Below, one piece after another: positions 18,169 to 26,200 of a stretch of 64,000 nt of DNA (its first letter is position 1; each line of letters starts with the position of its first letter). A model generated the notes under the pieces. That model was not told where the DNA came from, did no database searches, and worked only from the letters and a program-made list of their open reading frames with translations. The translations under genes were made by a program, and so were the position numbers. Source of the stretch: Pelomonas sp965229315 (GTDB lineage Bacteria; Pseudomonadota; Gammaproteobacteria; Burkholderiales; Burkholderiaceae_C); the NCBI RefSeq assembly GCF_965229315.1, contig NZ_CBDDJA010000002.1:806001-870000 (forward strand), read 5' to 3'.

Positions 18169-19011
18169 CTACCGCCCGGCCGCGCGCAGGTAGCGCTTGC
18201 GCAGGAAGTCCGCTGCCAGACTGGCGTCGCTGCCCACCCGCTCGCCGATGTAGAGCTCCTGGCGCCGCTCGGCGATCTGTGAGCGCAGCCGCGCGGCCAT
18301 GATGTCCAGGGGGCGCATGCCCCCCGCTTCTGCGCGTTCGATGGCGATGCGCAGTGCGTGCATCTGCAGGCTTTGCAGCCAGACCATCTGCGCCTGCACG
18401 ACGCGGATGCGCCCCTGCACGAGGTGCTCGCACAAGCCCAGCCAGGCACGCACTGCGTCAGCGGGGCCGCCGATGACCTTCTCGGGCAGTTCGCCCGCTG
18501 CCAACAGCAGCGTTTCGAGCTTTCGCCGGTCGCCGCTGGCGTAGGCGTCGTTGACGGCCATCATGCGTTGCTCGCAGACGTCGCGCTCCGGGCCTTGCGG
18601 CGCCAGGTCCGGGTGAAAGCGCATGGCCGCGCGCCGGTACAGCGTCTTCAGGCTGGGTGGCGGCAGGTCGGTCATGGGGCCCGTGGGCTCGGGCGGCAGT
18701 GGCACGGCGTCGGGCAGCGCGGCGATGTCGGGCCAGGGTTTCGCGCGGGCAGGTGTCGGCCTGGGGGTGTCCAGGCCCTGGCGCTGGAGGGCGTCGTGCA
18801 GCAGCAGGGTGGCCTGATGGAGCTGGGCTTCGAGCTCGTCGAGCTCGCGCATCAACGGCCCCAGCGCTTCAAGATAGCGGTGCCGAAAGCCCAGCAGCTT
18901 GGCACGGGCGCCGTCGTGGTCGGCTTCCAGCACGGCGAGGTAGCGCTGCAGGTCGTGCAACTGCTCGCGCCGTCGCGTCAGTTCGTGCTGGGTGATCGCC
19001 ATGCCTGCCAT
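18169..19011 (-). CDS. J-domain protein with N-terminal coiled coil
   Basis: The product has 280 residues. The first 75 are Leu/Glu/Arg-rich and probably form a coiled coil (RREQLHDLQRYLAVLEAD). A Pro-rich linker leads to a J-domain-like part (about 120-168) with LKTLYRRAAMRFHPDLAP, which includes the HPD tripeptide needed to stimulate DnaK ATPase, and MMAVNDAYASGDRRKLETLL. The C-terminal part is helical and unrecognised. Co-chaperone activity is likely, but the client is unknown. Start is uncertain by three codons (19011 or 19002). Confidence 0.8.
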   Translation of the reverse strand: MAGMAITQHELTRRREQLHDLQRYLAVLEADHDGARAKLLGFRHRYLEALGPLMRELDELEAQLHQATLLLHDALQRQGLDTPRPTPARAKPWPDIAALPDAVPLPPEPTGPMTDLPPPSLKTLYRRAAMRFHPDLAPQGPERDVCEQRMMAVNDAYASGDRRKLETLLLAAGELPEKVIGGPADAVRAWLGLCEHLVQGRIRVVQAQMVWLQSLQMHALRIAIERAEAGGMRPLDIMAARLRSQIAERRQELYIGERVGSDASLAADFLRKRYLRAAGR

Positions 19012-19043
19012 GGCGTCAGATTCTGCCGTCTGGCCGACAGGGA

Positions 19044-19076
19044 AACGGCCCGCAAACCGGAGATTTGCGGGCCGTT
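19044..19076 (-). terminator. Strong hairpin downstream of hppA
   Basis: AACGGCCCGCAAA (19044-19056) and TTTGCGGGCCGTT (19064-19076) form a perfect 13-bp stem. It sits between hppA and the J-domain gene, both minus strand. A T tract is lacking, so termination may be partial. Confidence 0.65.
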
Positions 19077-19095
19077 ACACCGGGCTTTCGGGCGA

Positions 19096-21282
19096 CTACT
19101 GCGATGCGGCGGAGGCCGGCATCTCGACCAGGCTCGCGGCAGGCGCCGCCGCCGGGGCGGGCTCGCTCGCCACCAGCGCCGGGGCCGCCACGGGCCCGGG
19201 TGCCCTGCTGCCCGCTGTCATCGGCAACAGCGGCACGATGAGCAGCGCCACGATGTTGATGATCTTGATCAGCGGGTTCACGGCCGGGCCGGCGGTGTCC
19301 TTGTAGGGGTCGCCCACGGTGTCGCCGGTGACGGCGGCCTTGTGCGCCTCCGAGCCCTTCTTGTGCAGCACGCCCTTGTCGTCGGTGAAGCCTTCTTCGA
19401 TCAGCTTCTTGGCGTTGTCCCAGGCGCCGCCGCCGGTGCACATCGAAATGCCGACGAAGAGACCGGTCACGATGGTGCCCATGAGCAGACCGCCCAGCGC
19501 CGCCGGGCCGAGCACCAATCCCACGATGATGGGCGCTGCCACAGGCAGCAGCGACGGCACGATCATTTCCTTGATCGCGGCGGTGGTCAGCATGTCGACC
19601 GCGGCGCTGTAGTCCGGCTTGCGTTGGCCCGCCATGATGGCGCCATCGGCGAACTGCTTGCGCACCTCCACGACGACGGCCCCCGCTGCCCGCCCCACGG
19701 CCTCCATTGCCATCGCGCCGAACAGGTAGGGGATGAGGCCGCCGAGGAAGAGCCCGAGGATGACCTTGTGGTCCGACAGGTCGAAGCTGACGTGCATGCC
19801 GCGTGCTTCCAGTGCATGCGTGTAGTCCGCAAACAGCACCAGCGCGGCCAGGCCGGCGGAGCCAATGGCATAGCCCTTGGTGACGGCCTTGGTGGTGTTG
19901 CCCACCGCGTCCAGCGGGTCGGTGACGTCGCGCACGCTGGCGGGCAGTTCCGCCATTTCGGCGATGCCGCCGGCGTTGTCCGTGATGGGGCCGTAGGCGT
20001 CCAACGCGACGACGATGCCGGCCATGCTGAGCATGGAGGTCGCCGCCACGGCGATGCCGTACAGGCCGGCCAACTCATAAGCTGCGTAGATGGCCGCGCA
20101 AATGAAGAGCACCGGGAACGCGGTGGACTTCATCGACACCCCCAGGCCCGCGATGACGTTGGTGCCGTGGCCGGTCGTGGACGCCTGCGCCACGTGCTGT
20201 ACGGGGTGGTACTGCGTGCCGGTGTAGTACTCGGTGATCCACACCATCGCGGCCGTCAGCACCAGGCCGACCGTGCAGGCGCCGAACAGCGCCATCGCGG
20301 TCGTCGTGCCACCGGCGGTCAGCTCGATGGGCCCCGGGAACATCGCCCTGGTCACGAAGAAGAAGGCGATCAGGCTCAGCACGCCGGCCACGATGAGGCC
20401 CTTGTACAGCGCCGGCATCACGTTCTTCATGCCGGGGCTGGCCTTGACGAAGTAGCAGCCGATGATGGAGGCGATGATGGACACGCCGCCCAGCGCCAGC
20501 GGGTAGACCACGCCGGCCAGGGCGCTCGTGCCGGTGATCATCAGCGCGCCCAGCGCCATCGCGGCGATCAGCGTGACCGCGTAGGTCTCGAACAGGTCGG
20601 CCGCCATGCCGGCGCAGTCGCCCACGTTGTCGCCCACGTTGTCGGCGATCACGGCCGGGTTGCGCGGGTCGTCCTCGGGGATGCCGGCTTCCACCTTGCC
20701 GACCAGGTCGGCGCCCACGTCGGCGCCCTTGGTGAAGATGCCGCCGCCCAGGCGCGCAAAGATCGAGATCAGCGACGAGCCGAAGGCCAGGCCCAGCATG
20801 GGCTTGAGCGCCGTGCTGTCATGCCCGCCACCGATGGCGAGATAAAAGCCGCCCACGCCCAGCAGGCCCAGGCCCACCACCAGCATGCCGGTGATGGCGC
20901 CGCCCTTGAAGGCCACGTCCAGCGCGGGGCCTATGCCTTTCGTGGCCGCCTGCGCGGTGCGGACGTTGGCGCGCACCGAGATGTTCATGCCGATGAAGCC
21001 GCAGATGCCCGACAGCACTGCGCCCACGACGAAGCCGATGGCCGTCGTCGTGCCCAGGCCCGACACCGCGATGGCGATGGCCAGCACGACACCGACCACC
21101 GCGATGGTGCGGTACTGCCGGCCGAGGTAGGCAGCGGCACCCTGCTGGATCGCCGCGGCGATCTCCTGCATGCGGGCGTTGCCGGGGTCTTGACTCAAGA
21201 TCCAGCTTCGTTGGATGAAGCCATAGAGAACGGCCGCGAGGCCGCAAGCCAGCGCGAAATACAGCGCCATTTCCGTCGACAT
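19096..21282 (-). CDS. hppA: Proton-pumping membrane pyrophosphatase, K+-independent type
   Basis: A 728-residue pump with about 16 membrane helices that couples pyrophosphate hydrolysis to H+ export. The catalytic motifs are GGGIFTKGADVGADLVGK (part of the DVGADLVGK signature), DNVGDNVGDCAGMAADLFE and the C-terminal GDTVGDPYKDTAGPAVN. The selectivity position reads GNTTKA, with Lys where K+-dependent enzymes have Ala, so it should be K+-independent. A signature Glu in ADLFETYA is present. The C-terminal tail after residue 685 is Ala/Pro-rich (PAAAPAASLVEMPASAASQ) and unusual. It is divergent from soluble ppa. Confidence 0.95.
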   Translation of the reverse strand: MSTEMALYFALACGLAAVLYGFIQRSWILSQDPGNARMQEIAAAIQQGAAAYLGRQYRTIAVVGVVLAIAIAVSGLGTTTAIGFVVGAVLSGICGFIGMNISVRANVRTAQAATKGIGPALDVAFKGGAITGMLVVGLGLLGVGGFYLAIGGGHDSTALKPMLGLAFGSSLISIFARLGGGIFTKGADVGADLVGKVEAGIPEDDPRNPAVIADNVGDNVGDCAGMAADLFETYAVTLIAAMALGALMITGTSALAGVVYPLALGGVSIIASIIGCYFVKASPGMKNVMPALYKGLIVAGVLSLIAFFFVTRAMFPGPIELTAGGTTTAMALFGACTVGLVLTAAMVWITEYYTGTQYHPVQHVAQASTTGHGTNVIAGLGVSMKSTAFPVLFICAAIYAAYELAGLYGIAVAATSMLSMAGIVVALDAYGPITDNAGGIAEMAELPASVRDVTDPLDAVGNTTKAVTKGYAIGSAGLAALVLFADYTHALEARGMHVSFDLSDHKVILGLFLGGLIPYLFGAMAMEAVGRAAGAVVVEVRKQFADGAIMAGQRKPDYSAAVDMLTTAAIKEMIVPSLLPVAAPIIVGLVLGPAALGGLLMGTIVTGLFVGISMCTGGGAWDNAKKLIEEGFTDDKGVLHKKGSEAHKAAVTGDTVGDPYKDTAGPAVNPLIKIINIVALLIVPLLPMTAGSRAPGPVAAPALVASEPAPAAAPAASLVEMPASAASQ

Positions 21283-21377
21283 GAATGAGTCTCCTGTGTA
21301 GCTGTGCTGTCATGTGTCCCGCGCGGGTTGCGCCGGGCGTCGCGCGTCGGAGCTTACGGGCCGGTCAGGGCGGGCGG

Positions 21378-21404
21378 TTGAGCGTTTACCAGCAAATCTA
21401 GAAT
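21378..21404 (+). promoter_or_regulatory. ppa: Candidate sigma-70 promoter for ppa
   Basis: TTGAGC (21378-21383) and TAGAAT (21399-21404) are separated by 15 bases, which is short. The -10 is good; the -35 is weak. Transcription would start about 28 bases before the ppa ATG. Confidence 0.35.
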
Positions 21405-21438
21405 GCGGGTTTTCCTTAGCTCCTAAAACACGACGACC

Positions 21439-21969
21439 ATGAGCCTGCACAACGTGACCCCCGGCGCCAAGGCGCCCGACGAGTTCAACGTGATCATCGA
21501 GATCCCGATGAACGCCGACCCGATCAAGTACGAGGTGGACAAGGACAGTGGCGCGCTGTTCGTGGACCGCTTCCTGACCACACCGATGTACTACCCGTGC
21601 AACTACGGCTACATCCCCCGCACGCTGGCGGACGACGGCGACCCGGTCGACGTGCTGGTCATCACCCCGTTCGCGCTGACGCCCGGCGTCGTCGTGACCT
21701 GCCGGCCGCTCGGCGTGCTGATGATGGACGACGAGGCCGGCGGCGACGCCAAGCTGCTCGCCGTGCCTACCAGCAAGATCCTGCCGATGTACGACCACTG
21801 GCAGAAGATCGAAGACGTGAACCCGGCGCGCCTGGCCGCGATCCAGCATTTCTTCGAGCACTACAAGGACCTGGAGAAGGGCAAGTGGGTCAAGGTCAAG
21901 GGCTGGGAAGGCCCGGAGAAGGCCAAGTCCGAGATCACCGAAGGCCTGGCCAACTACAACAAGGCCTGA
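21439..21969 (+). CDS. ppa: Soluble inorganic pyrophosphatase (family I)
   Basis: The 176-residue cytoplasmic enzyme hydrolyses pyrophosphate to phosphate, pulling biosynthetic reactions forward. Metal- and substrate-binding motifs of the family are visible: EIPMNADPIKYEVDKDSG, YPCNYGYIPRTLADDGDPVDVLV (the DGDPVDVL core holds key Asp residues) and KVKGWEGPEKAKSEI. The gene is divergent from hppA, so two pyrophosphate-consuming enzymes share one 156-bp control region. Its terminator at 21991 overlaps the 3' end of the next, convergent gene. Confidence 0.97.
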   Translation: MSLHNVTPGAKAPDEFNVIIEIPMNADPIKYEVDKDSGALFVDRFLTTPMYYPCNYGYIPRTLADDGDPVDVLVITPFALTPGVVVTCRPLGVLMMDDEAGGDAKLLAVPTSKILPMYDHWQKIEDVNPARLAAIQHFFEHYKDLEKGKWVKVKGWEGPEKAKSEITEGLANYNKA

Positions 21970-21987
21970 AGCCGCCGCTGTCCCGGT

Positions 21988-23268
21988 TCAAGACGCCGCA
22001 TCCGCGGCGTCTTTTGTTTGTGTTGCCGCATCCGCAGAGTCTTTTGTTTGTGCTGCCGCATCAGCGACGTCTTTTGTTTGCGCTGCCGCATCCGCTGCGA
22101 CTGGTCGTTTGAACGGCGCATGCTCTTTGAGTTCGTCGATGTAGCCACTCATCGCCTCGCCCTCGCGGGCCAGGAACTCATCGACCGCGTCCGCGAACGA
22201 CGGGTGGGCCAGCCAGTGGCTGGAGGCCGTCGGCGTGGGCATCAGCCCGCGTGCCATCTTGTGTTCACCCTGCGCACCGCCCTCGAAGCGCCGGTAGCCG
22301 TGAGCGATGCACCAGGCCAGCGGCTGGTAGTAGCAAGCGTCGAAGTGCAGGTGGGGGATGTGCTCCACCGCGCCCCAGTAGCGGCCGAAGGCGGCGCGGC
22401 GAGAAGGGTCGAGCGCGATCAGCGACATGGCGACGCGCTCACCCCCGCGGCGTGCGGTGAACATCAGCCAATGCGCCGGCATCTCCACTGCCATGCGCGC
22501 GAAGAAATCGCGCTTCAGGTAAGGCGTGCTGTGGTGCTCGCGGTAGGTCTGCTGGTAGCAGCGGTAGAAGAAGTCCCAGTCCTCGCCGGTCATCTCTGTC
22601 CCTGCACGGGCCTCGAAGACGACGCCTGCCTCGCGCACGCGGCGCTGCTCCTGCTGGATCTTCTTGCGCTTGTCGCGGTGCAGCCGTGCCAGGAAGGCGG
22701 CGAAGTCGGCGTCACCCTGGGCCGTCCAGTGGAACTGCAAGCCGTGGCGCGCCGTGCAGCCCGCCTGGGCGAGCGCAGCCTGGTCGGCGTCGTCGCCGAA
22801 CAGCACATGCAGCGACGACGCGTCGGTCTCCTTCGCCAGCGCCCGCAGCGCCTGCGCGAGCAGCGCGCGTGCGTCGTCGTCCACCGCCAGCAGCCGGCTG
22901 CCCGGCACCGGCGTGAACGGCACGGCGACCAGCAGCTTGGGGTAGTAGCTCAAGCCGTGGCGGTGGTAGGCGTCGGCCCAGGCCCAGTCGAACACGTATT
23001 CGCCGTAGCTGTGCGCCTTCAGGTAGGCCGGGCAGGCGGCCAGCAGTTCGTCGCCGCGCCACAGCGACACGAATTGCGGCTGCCAGCCCGTCCCGGCCAC
23101 GGCGCTGCCGCTGGCGTGCAGCGCGCGCAGGTAGGCCAGGCGCATGAAGGGCGTGGGCCGGGCCTGAGCGGCGAGCAGCGCGTCCCACGGGCCATCGGGC
23201 AGCGCCGCGGGCGAGTCGTCGACCCGAATGACAATGCTGTTCTCGTTCGCTGAATTGCTGTCGCCCAT
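21988..23268 (-). CDS. GNAT-like protein of the COG3146/DUF482 family
   Basis: The 426-residue protein contains a peptidogalycan-biosynthesis (COG3146) domain, part of the FemAB/GNAT superfamily: WDALLAAQARPTPFMRLAYL, LVAVPFTPVPGSRLL, LHRDKRKKIQQEQRRV, YLKRDFFARMAVEMPAHW and FEGGAQGEHKMARGL. The biochemical activity of the family is not established; aminoacyl or acyl transfer is inferred. The last 40 residues are a ten-residue repeat (about 3.5 copies of ADAAAQTKD) not seen in the family core. Start ATG 23268 overlaps the start codon of nadE on the other strand. Confidence 0.88.
   Translation of the reverse strand: MGDSNSANENSIVIRVDDSPAALPDGPWDALLAAQARPTPFMRLAYLRALHASGSAVAGTGWQPQFVSLWRGDELLAACPAYLKAHSYGEYVFDWAWADAYHRHGLSYYPKLLVAVPFTPVPGSRLLAVDDDARALLAQALRALAKETDASSLHVLFGDDADQAALAQAGCTARHGLQFHWTAQGDADFAAFLARLHRDKRKKIQQEQRRVREAGVVFEARAGTEMTGEDWDFFYRCYQQTYREHHSTPYLKRDFFARMAVEMPAHWLMFTARRGGERVAMSLIALDPSRRAAFGRYWGAVEHIPHLHFDACYYQPLAWCIAHGYRRFEGGAQGEHKMARGLMPTPTASSHWLAHPSFADAVDEFLAREGEAMSGYIDELKEHAPFKRPVAADAAAQTKDVADAAAQTKDSADAATQTKDAADAAS
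21991..22015 (+). terminator. ppa terminator inside the 3' end of the convergent gene
   Basis: AGACGCCGC (21991-21999) and GCGGCGTCT (22004-22012) form a perfect 9-bp stem with an ATCC loop, followed by TTTG. The region also encodes the last residues of the minus-strand GNAT-like protein (stop at 21988-21990). Confidence 0.85.
21995..22099 (-). repeat. 30-bp coding tandem repeat, about 3.5 copies
   Basis: Units begin with GCCGCATC at 21995, 22025, 22055 and 22085 and share CTTTTGTTTG in the three complete copies. On the minus strand they encode a ten-residue repeat of the form ADAAAQTKDx at the C-terminus of the GNAT-like protein. The unit includes the 3' arm and T-rich tail of the ppa terminator. 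Confidence 0.9.
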
Positions 23269-23269
23269 G
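23266..23269. promoter_or_regulatory. Overlapping divergent start codons (CATG), second case
   Basis: CATG holds the GNAT-like gene ATG (23268-23266, minus) and the nadE ATG (23267-23269, plus). As at tesA/ybbA, there is no intergenic DNA. Confidence 0.7.
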
Positions 23270-24937
23270 TCCTCGCCCTTGAAGATCGCCCTGGCCCAGA
23301 TCAACGTCATCGTTGGCGACCTGGCGGGCAATGCGGACCGCATCATTGCGCAAGCGCGCACGGCGCACTCGGCTGGGGTTGATCTGCTGGTGACGCCCGA
23401 GCTGGCGCTGTGCGGCTACCCCCCGGAAGATTTGCTGCTGCGCCCGGCCTTCCTGGCCGGCTGCGACGAGCAGCTGGAGCGCATCGCCGCCGAGCTGGCC
23501 GACCTGCCCGGTCTGCAGGTGGTGGTGGGCCACCCGACGGCGCGTGAGGACGGCGTGATGCGCGAGCGCAGCTGGTCGCTGCCGCCCTGCCTGAATGCTG
23601 CCTCGGTACTGGCCGGCGGGCGCGTGCTGCAGACCTACGTCAAGCGCGAGCTGCCCAACTACCAGGTGTTCGACGAGCGCCGCTACTTCTACTCGGGCCG
23701 CGACGCCGGCCTGCTGCCCGTCGTCTTCGATGTGCGCGGCCTCAAGGTCGGCCTGCTGATCTGCGAGGACGCCTGGTTCGACGAGCCCGCGGCCGCCGCC
23801 AAGGCCGCAGGCGCACAGGCGTTGTGCGTCATCAACGCGTCGCCGTTCCACGTGGGCAAGGTGGCGGAGCGCGAGGCGCGCATGGCCGAGCGCGCACGTG
23901 CCACCGGCTTGCCGCTGCTGTACGCCCACGTCGTGGGCGGGCAGGACGAGATGGTGTTCGACGGCGCGTCCTTCGCCATGCAGGCCGACGGCACGCTGGC
24001 CGTCCGCGCGGCGATGTTCGAGGAGGCGCTGGTCGTCGTCGAGCTGGACCCGTCGACCCGGCGCCTGGCCGGCCGGATCGTGCCCGAGCCCGAGATGGAG
24101 GCGCAGGTCTGGCAGGCCCTGGTCACCGGTGTGCGCGACTACCTGGGCAAGAACGGCTTCCCCGGTGCGATCCTGGGCCTGTCCGGCGGCATCGACTCGG
24201 CGTTGGTGCTGGCCATCGCCGTCGATGCGCTGGGCGCCGACAAGGTGCGCGCCGTGATGATGCCGTCGCCTTACACGGCCGACATCTCCTGGATCGACGC
24301 GCGCGACATGGCCGAGCGTCTGGGCGTGCGCTACGACGAGAAGTCCATCGTGCCGATGTTCGATGCCTTCAACGCGGCGCTGGCCGACGAGTTCAAGGAC
24401 CTGCCGCTTGACGCGACCGAGGAGAACATCCAAGCGCGCATCCGCGGCACGCTGCTGATGGCGCTGTCCAACAAGTTCGGCAGCATCGTGCTGACGACGG
24501 GCAACAAGAGCGAGATGGCGACCGGCTACTGCACGCTGTACGGGGACATGGCCGGCGGCTTTGCCGTCATCAAGGACGTGGCCAAGACGCTGGTCTTTCG
24601 CCTCGCGCGCTGGCGCAACGCGCAAGGGCCCGAGATCATCCCGGACCGCATCATCACGCGCCCGCCCTCGGCGGAACTGCGCCCCGACCAGAAGGACGAG
24701 GACAGCCTGCCGCCTTACCCGGTGCTGGACGCCATCCTGGCCCGCTACATGGAGCAGGACGAGTCCATCGCCGACATCGTGGCCGCCGGTTTCAAGCCCG
24801 AGGACGTCGAGCGCGTGACCCGGCTGATCAAGGTCAACGAGTACAAGCGCCGCCAGGCGCCGGTGGGCATCCGCATCACCCACCGGGGTTTCGGGCGTGA
24901 TTGGCGTTACCCGATCACCTCCAGGTTCCGTGCGTAA
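23267..24937 (+). CDS. nadE: Glutamine-dependent NAD+ synthetase
   Basis: Final step of NAD+ synthesis: amidation of deamido-NAD+. The 556 residues hold an N-terminal nitrilase-type glutaminase domain (Glu in VTPELALCGYPPEDLL, Lys in TYVKRELPNY, Cys in ICEDAWFDEP) and a C-terminal synthetase domain with the P-loop GLSGGIDSAL (about 300) and TTGNKSEMATGYCTLYGD. The start at ATG 23267 fits family N-termini (SSPLKIALAQINVIVGD); an upstream in-frame ATG at 23228 would run into the divergent gene. It is followed after 27 bp by glnB. Confidence 0.95.
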   Translation: MSSPLKIALAQINVIVGDLAGNADRIIAQARTAHSAGVDLLVTPELALCGYPPEDLLLRPAFLAGCDEQLERIAAELADLPGLQVVVGHPTAREDGVMRERSWSLPPCLNAASVLAGGRVLQTYVKRELPNYQVFDERRYFYSGRDAGLLPVVFDVRGLKVGLLICEDAWFDEPAAAAKAAGAQALCVINASPFHVGKVAEREARMAERARATGLPLLYAHVVGGQDEMVFDGASFAMQADGTLAVRAAMFEEALVVVELDPSTRRLAGRIVPEPEMEAQVWQALVTGVRDYLGKNGFPGAILGLSGGIDSALVLAIAVDALGADKVRAVMMPSPYTADISWIDARDMAERLGVRYDEKSIVPMFDAFNAALADEFKDLPLDATEENIQARIRGTLLMALSNKFGSIVLTTGNKSEMATGYCTLYGDMAGGFAVIKDVAKTLVFRLARWRNAQGPEIIPDRIITRPPSAELRPDQKDEDSLPPYPVLDAILARYMEQDESIADIVAAGFKPEDVERVTRLIKVNEYKRRQAPVGIRITHRGFGRDWRYPITSRFRA

Positions 24938-24964
24938 ACTCGGACCCGACAACCGGAGCCCGTC

Positions 24965-25303
24965 ATGAAGCAGATCACCGCCATCATCAAACCCTTCAAG
25001 CTCGACGAAGTGCGCGAGGCGCTGGCCGAGGTGGGCGCGTCGGGCCTGACGGTCACCGAGGTCAAGGGCTTCGGCCGCCAGAAGGGCCACACCGAGCTCT
25101 ATCGCGGCGCGGAGTACGTCGTGGACTTCCTGCCCAAGGTCAAGGTCGAGGTGGTCGTGAAGGACGACGAGGTGGACCGCTGCATCGACGCCATCCTGAA
25201 GGCGGCCAAGACCGGCAAGATCGGCGACGGCAAGATCTTCGTCGTGCCCGTGGAGCAGGTCATCCGCATCCGCACCGGCGAGACGGACGAAGCCGCCGTC
25301 TGA
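24965..25303 (+). CDS. glnB: Nitrogen regulatory protein PII
   Basis: A 112-residue signal protein that senses 2-oxoglutarate, ATP/ADP and, by uridylylation, glutamine. It carries the T-loop with Tyr51 in GHTELYRGAEYVVDFLPK, the ADP/ATP-binding GDGKIFVVPVEQVIRIRTGE and an N-terminal KQITAIIKPFKLDEVREAL. It acts on NtrB/NtrC and glutamine synthetase adenylylation. GlnB follows nadE, a glutamine-using enzyme, as in several betaproteobacteria. GlnK versus GlnB identity is not settled; no amtB is adjacent, which favours GlnB. Confidence 0.95.
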   Translation: MKQITAIIKPFKLDEVREALAEVGASGLTVTEVKGFGRQKGHTELYRGAEYVVDFLPKVKVEVVVKDDEVDRCIDAILKAAKTGKIGDGKIFVVPVEQVIRIRTGETDEAAV

Positions 25304-25313
25304 ACGCAGCGCC

Positions 25314-25691
25314 TCAGCGCAGGTGCTGCCAGGCGGCGGCGCCCCAGATGCCGGCGGCCAGCAGCAGCGACAGCAGCACCGCGGCGCTGGCGATGTCCTT
25401 GGAGCGCTTGGACAGGTCGTGCATCTCGAACGACACGCGGTCGATGGCGGCCTCGATGGCGGAGTTCAGCAACTCGACGATGAGGACGATCAGCAGCGAA
25501 CCCAGCAGCAGCGCGACCTGCACCCAGTCGCGGCCCAGCAAGAAGGCCAGCGGTGTGGCCACGATGACCAGCCAGGTCTCCTGGCGGAAGGCGCTTTCAC
25601 CGGTGTAGGCGGCTTTCAGGCCTGCCCAGGAGTAGCCGGTGGCGTGAAGGATTCGATCCAGGCCCGTGCGGCCCTTGTGCGGATTGCTCAT
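25314..25691 (-). CDS. dgkA: Diacylglycerol kinase, integral membrane
   Basis: The 125-residue enzyme phosphorylates diacylglycerol in the inner membrane, recycling lipid released by envelope glycan synthesis. Three membrane helices and the family block ELLNSAIEAAIDRVSFEMHDLSKRSKDIASAAV (catalytic Glu and Asn region) are present. Start ATG 25691 overlaps the RDD gene end (ATGA 25688-25691). It is the last gene of the ECF sigma operon, which links that operon to envelope lipids. Confidence 0.93.
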   Translation of the reverse strand: MSNPHKGRTGLDRILHATGYSWAGLKAAYTGESAFRQETWLVIVATPLAFLLGRDWVQVALLLGSLLIVLIVELLNSAIEAAIDRVSFEMHDLSKRSKDIASAAVLLSLLLAAGIWGAAAWQHLR

Positions 25692-26200
25692 GAACGCCGA
25701 GGAAGCTGGGTGACGATGCGCGAGCCGCTGATCGTATCGTGCAGGAATTGCCGCTGCGGGTGCAGCCGCGCGATCAGCAGATAGGCCAGCATGCCCGCGA
25801 GGAGGCTGCCGAAAATGGCGCCGCCGCCGTGAAGTTCCAGCGCCCAGACGCTGACCAGGGCAGGCAGGAACCACAGCCAGCCCAGCAGGTAGCGAACGAG
25901 CGCACGGCTGGCGTGCAGCGGCTGGCCGGCGGCATCCACCACGCGCAGATGCCAGGTCTTCATGGCCAGCGTCTGGCCCGAGTGGGTCCAGAAACCGACG
26001 AAGTAGACGCCGAGCACGATGAACAGGAACACGCCCAGGCCGGTGCGGCCCTGCATGGCGTGCTGCTGGCGTGTCAGCACCGAGTAGAGGAACCCGGTGA
26101 AGAAGATGACGCCGAACAGCAGCACGCCTTCGTACAGGAAGGCCGCAAGGCGCCGCGCCAGGCCCGCGGGCGCGGCGCCCGTGTCCGCCTGCACCGTCAT
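25688..26200 (-). CDS. RDD family membrane protein
   Basis: A 170-residue protein with RDD-domain features: ARRLAAFLYEGVLLFGVIF, GQTLAMKTWHLRVVDAAGQP and a C-terminal LHDTISGSRIV. About three to four membrane helices are expected. Here the N-terminal Arg and the C-terminal HD pair that name the family are seen. RDD proteins have no general assigned function; some act as ion antiporters. Overlaps with DUF3106 (26197-26200) and dgkA (25688-25691) indicate tight translational coupling. Confidence 0.88.
   Translation of the reverse strand: MTVQADTGAAPAGLARRLAAFLYEGVLLFGVIFFTGFLYSVLTRQQHAMQGRTGLGVFLFIVLGVYFVGFWTHSGQTLAMKTWHLRVVDAAGQPLHASRALVRYLLGWLWFLPALVSVWALELHGGGAIFGSLLAGMLAYLLIARLHPQRQFLHDTISGSRIVTQLPRRS

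Noticed and set aside
18358..21288. 976-codon plus-strand open frame
   Set aside because: Antisense to hppA and the J-domain gene, both of which have full family motifs. The His/Arg/Gly-rich product has none.
21995..22099. Short regular repeats resembling a CRISPR array
   Set aside because: The units are contiguous 30-bp tandem copies without spacers and lie in frame in the GNAT-like gene; there are no cas genes.
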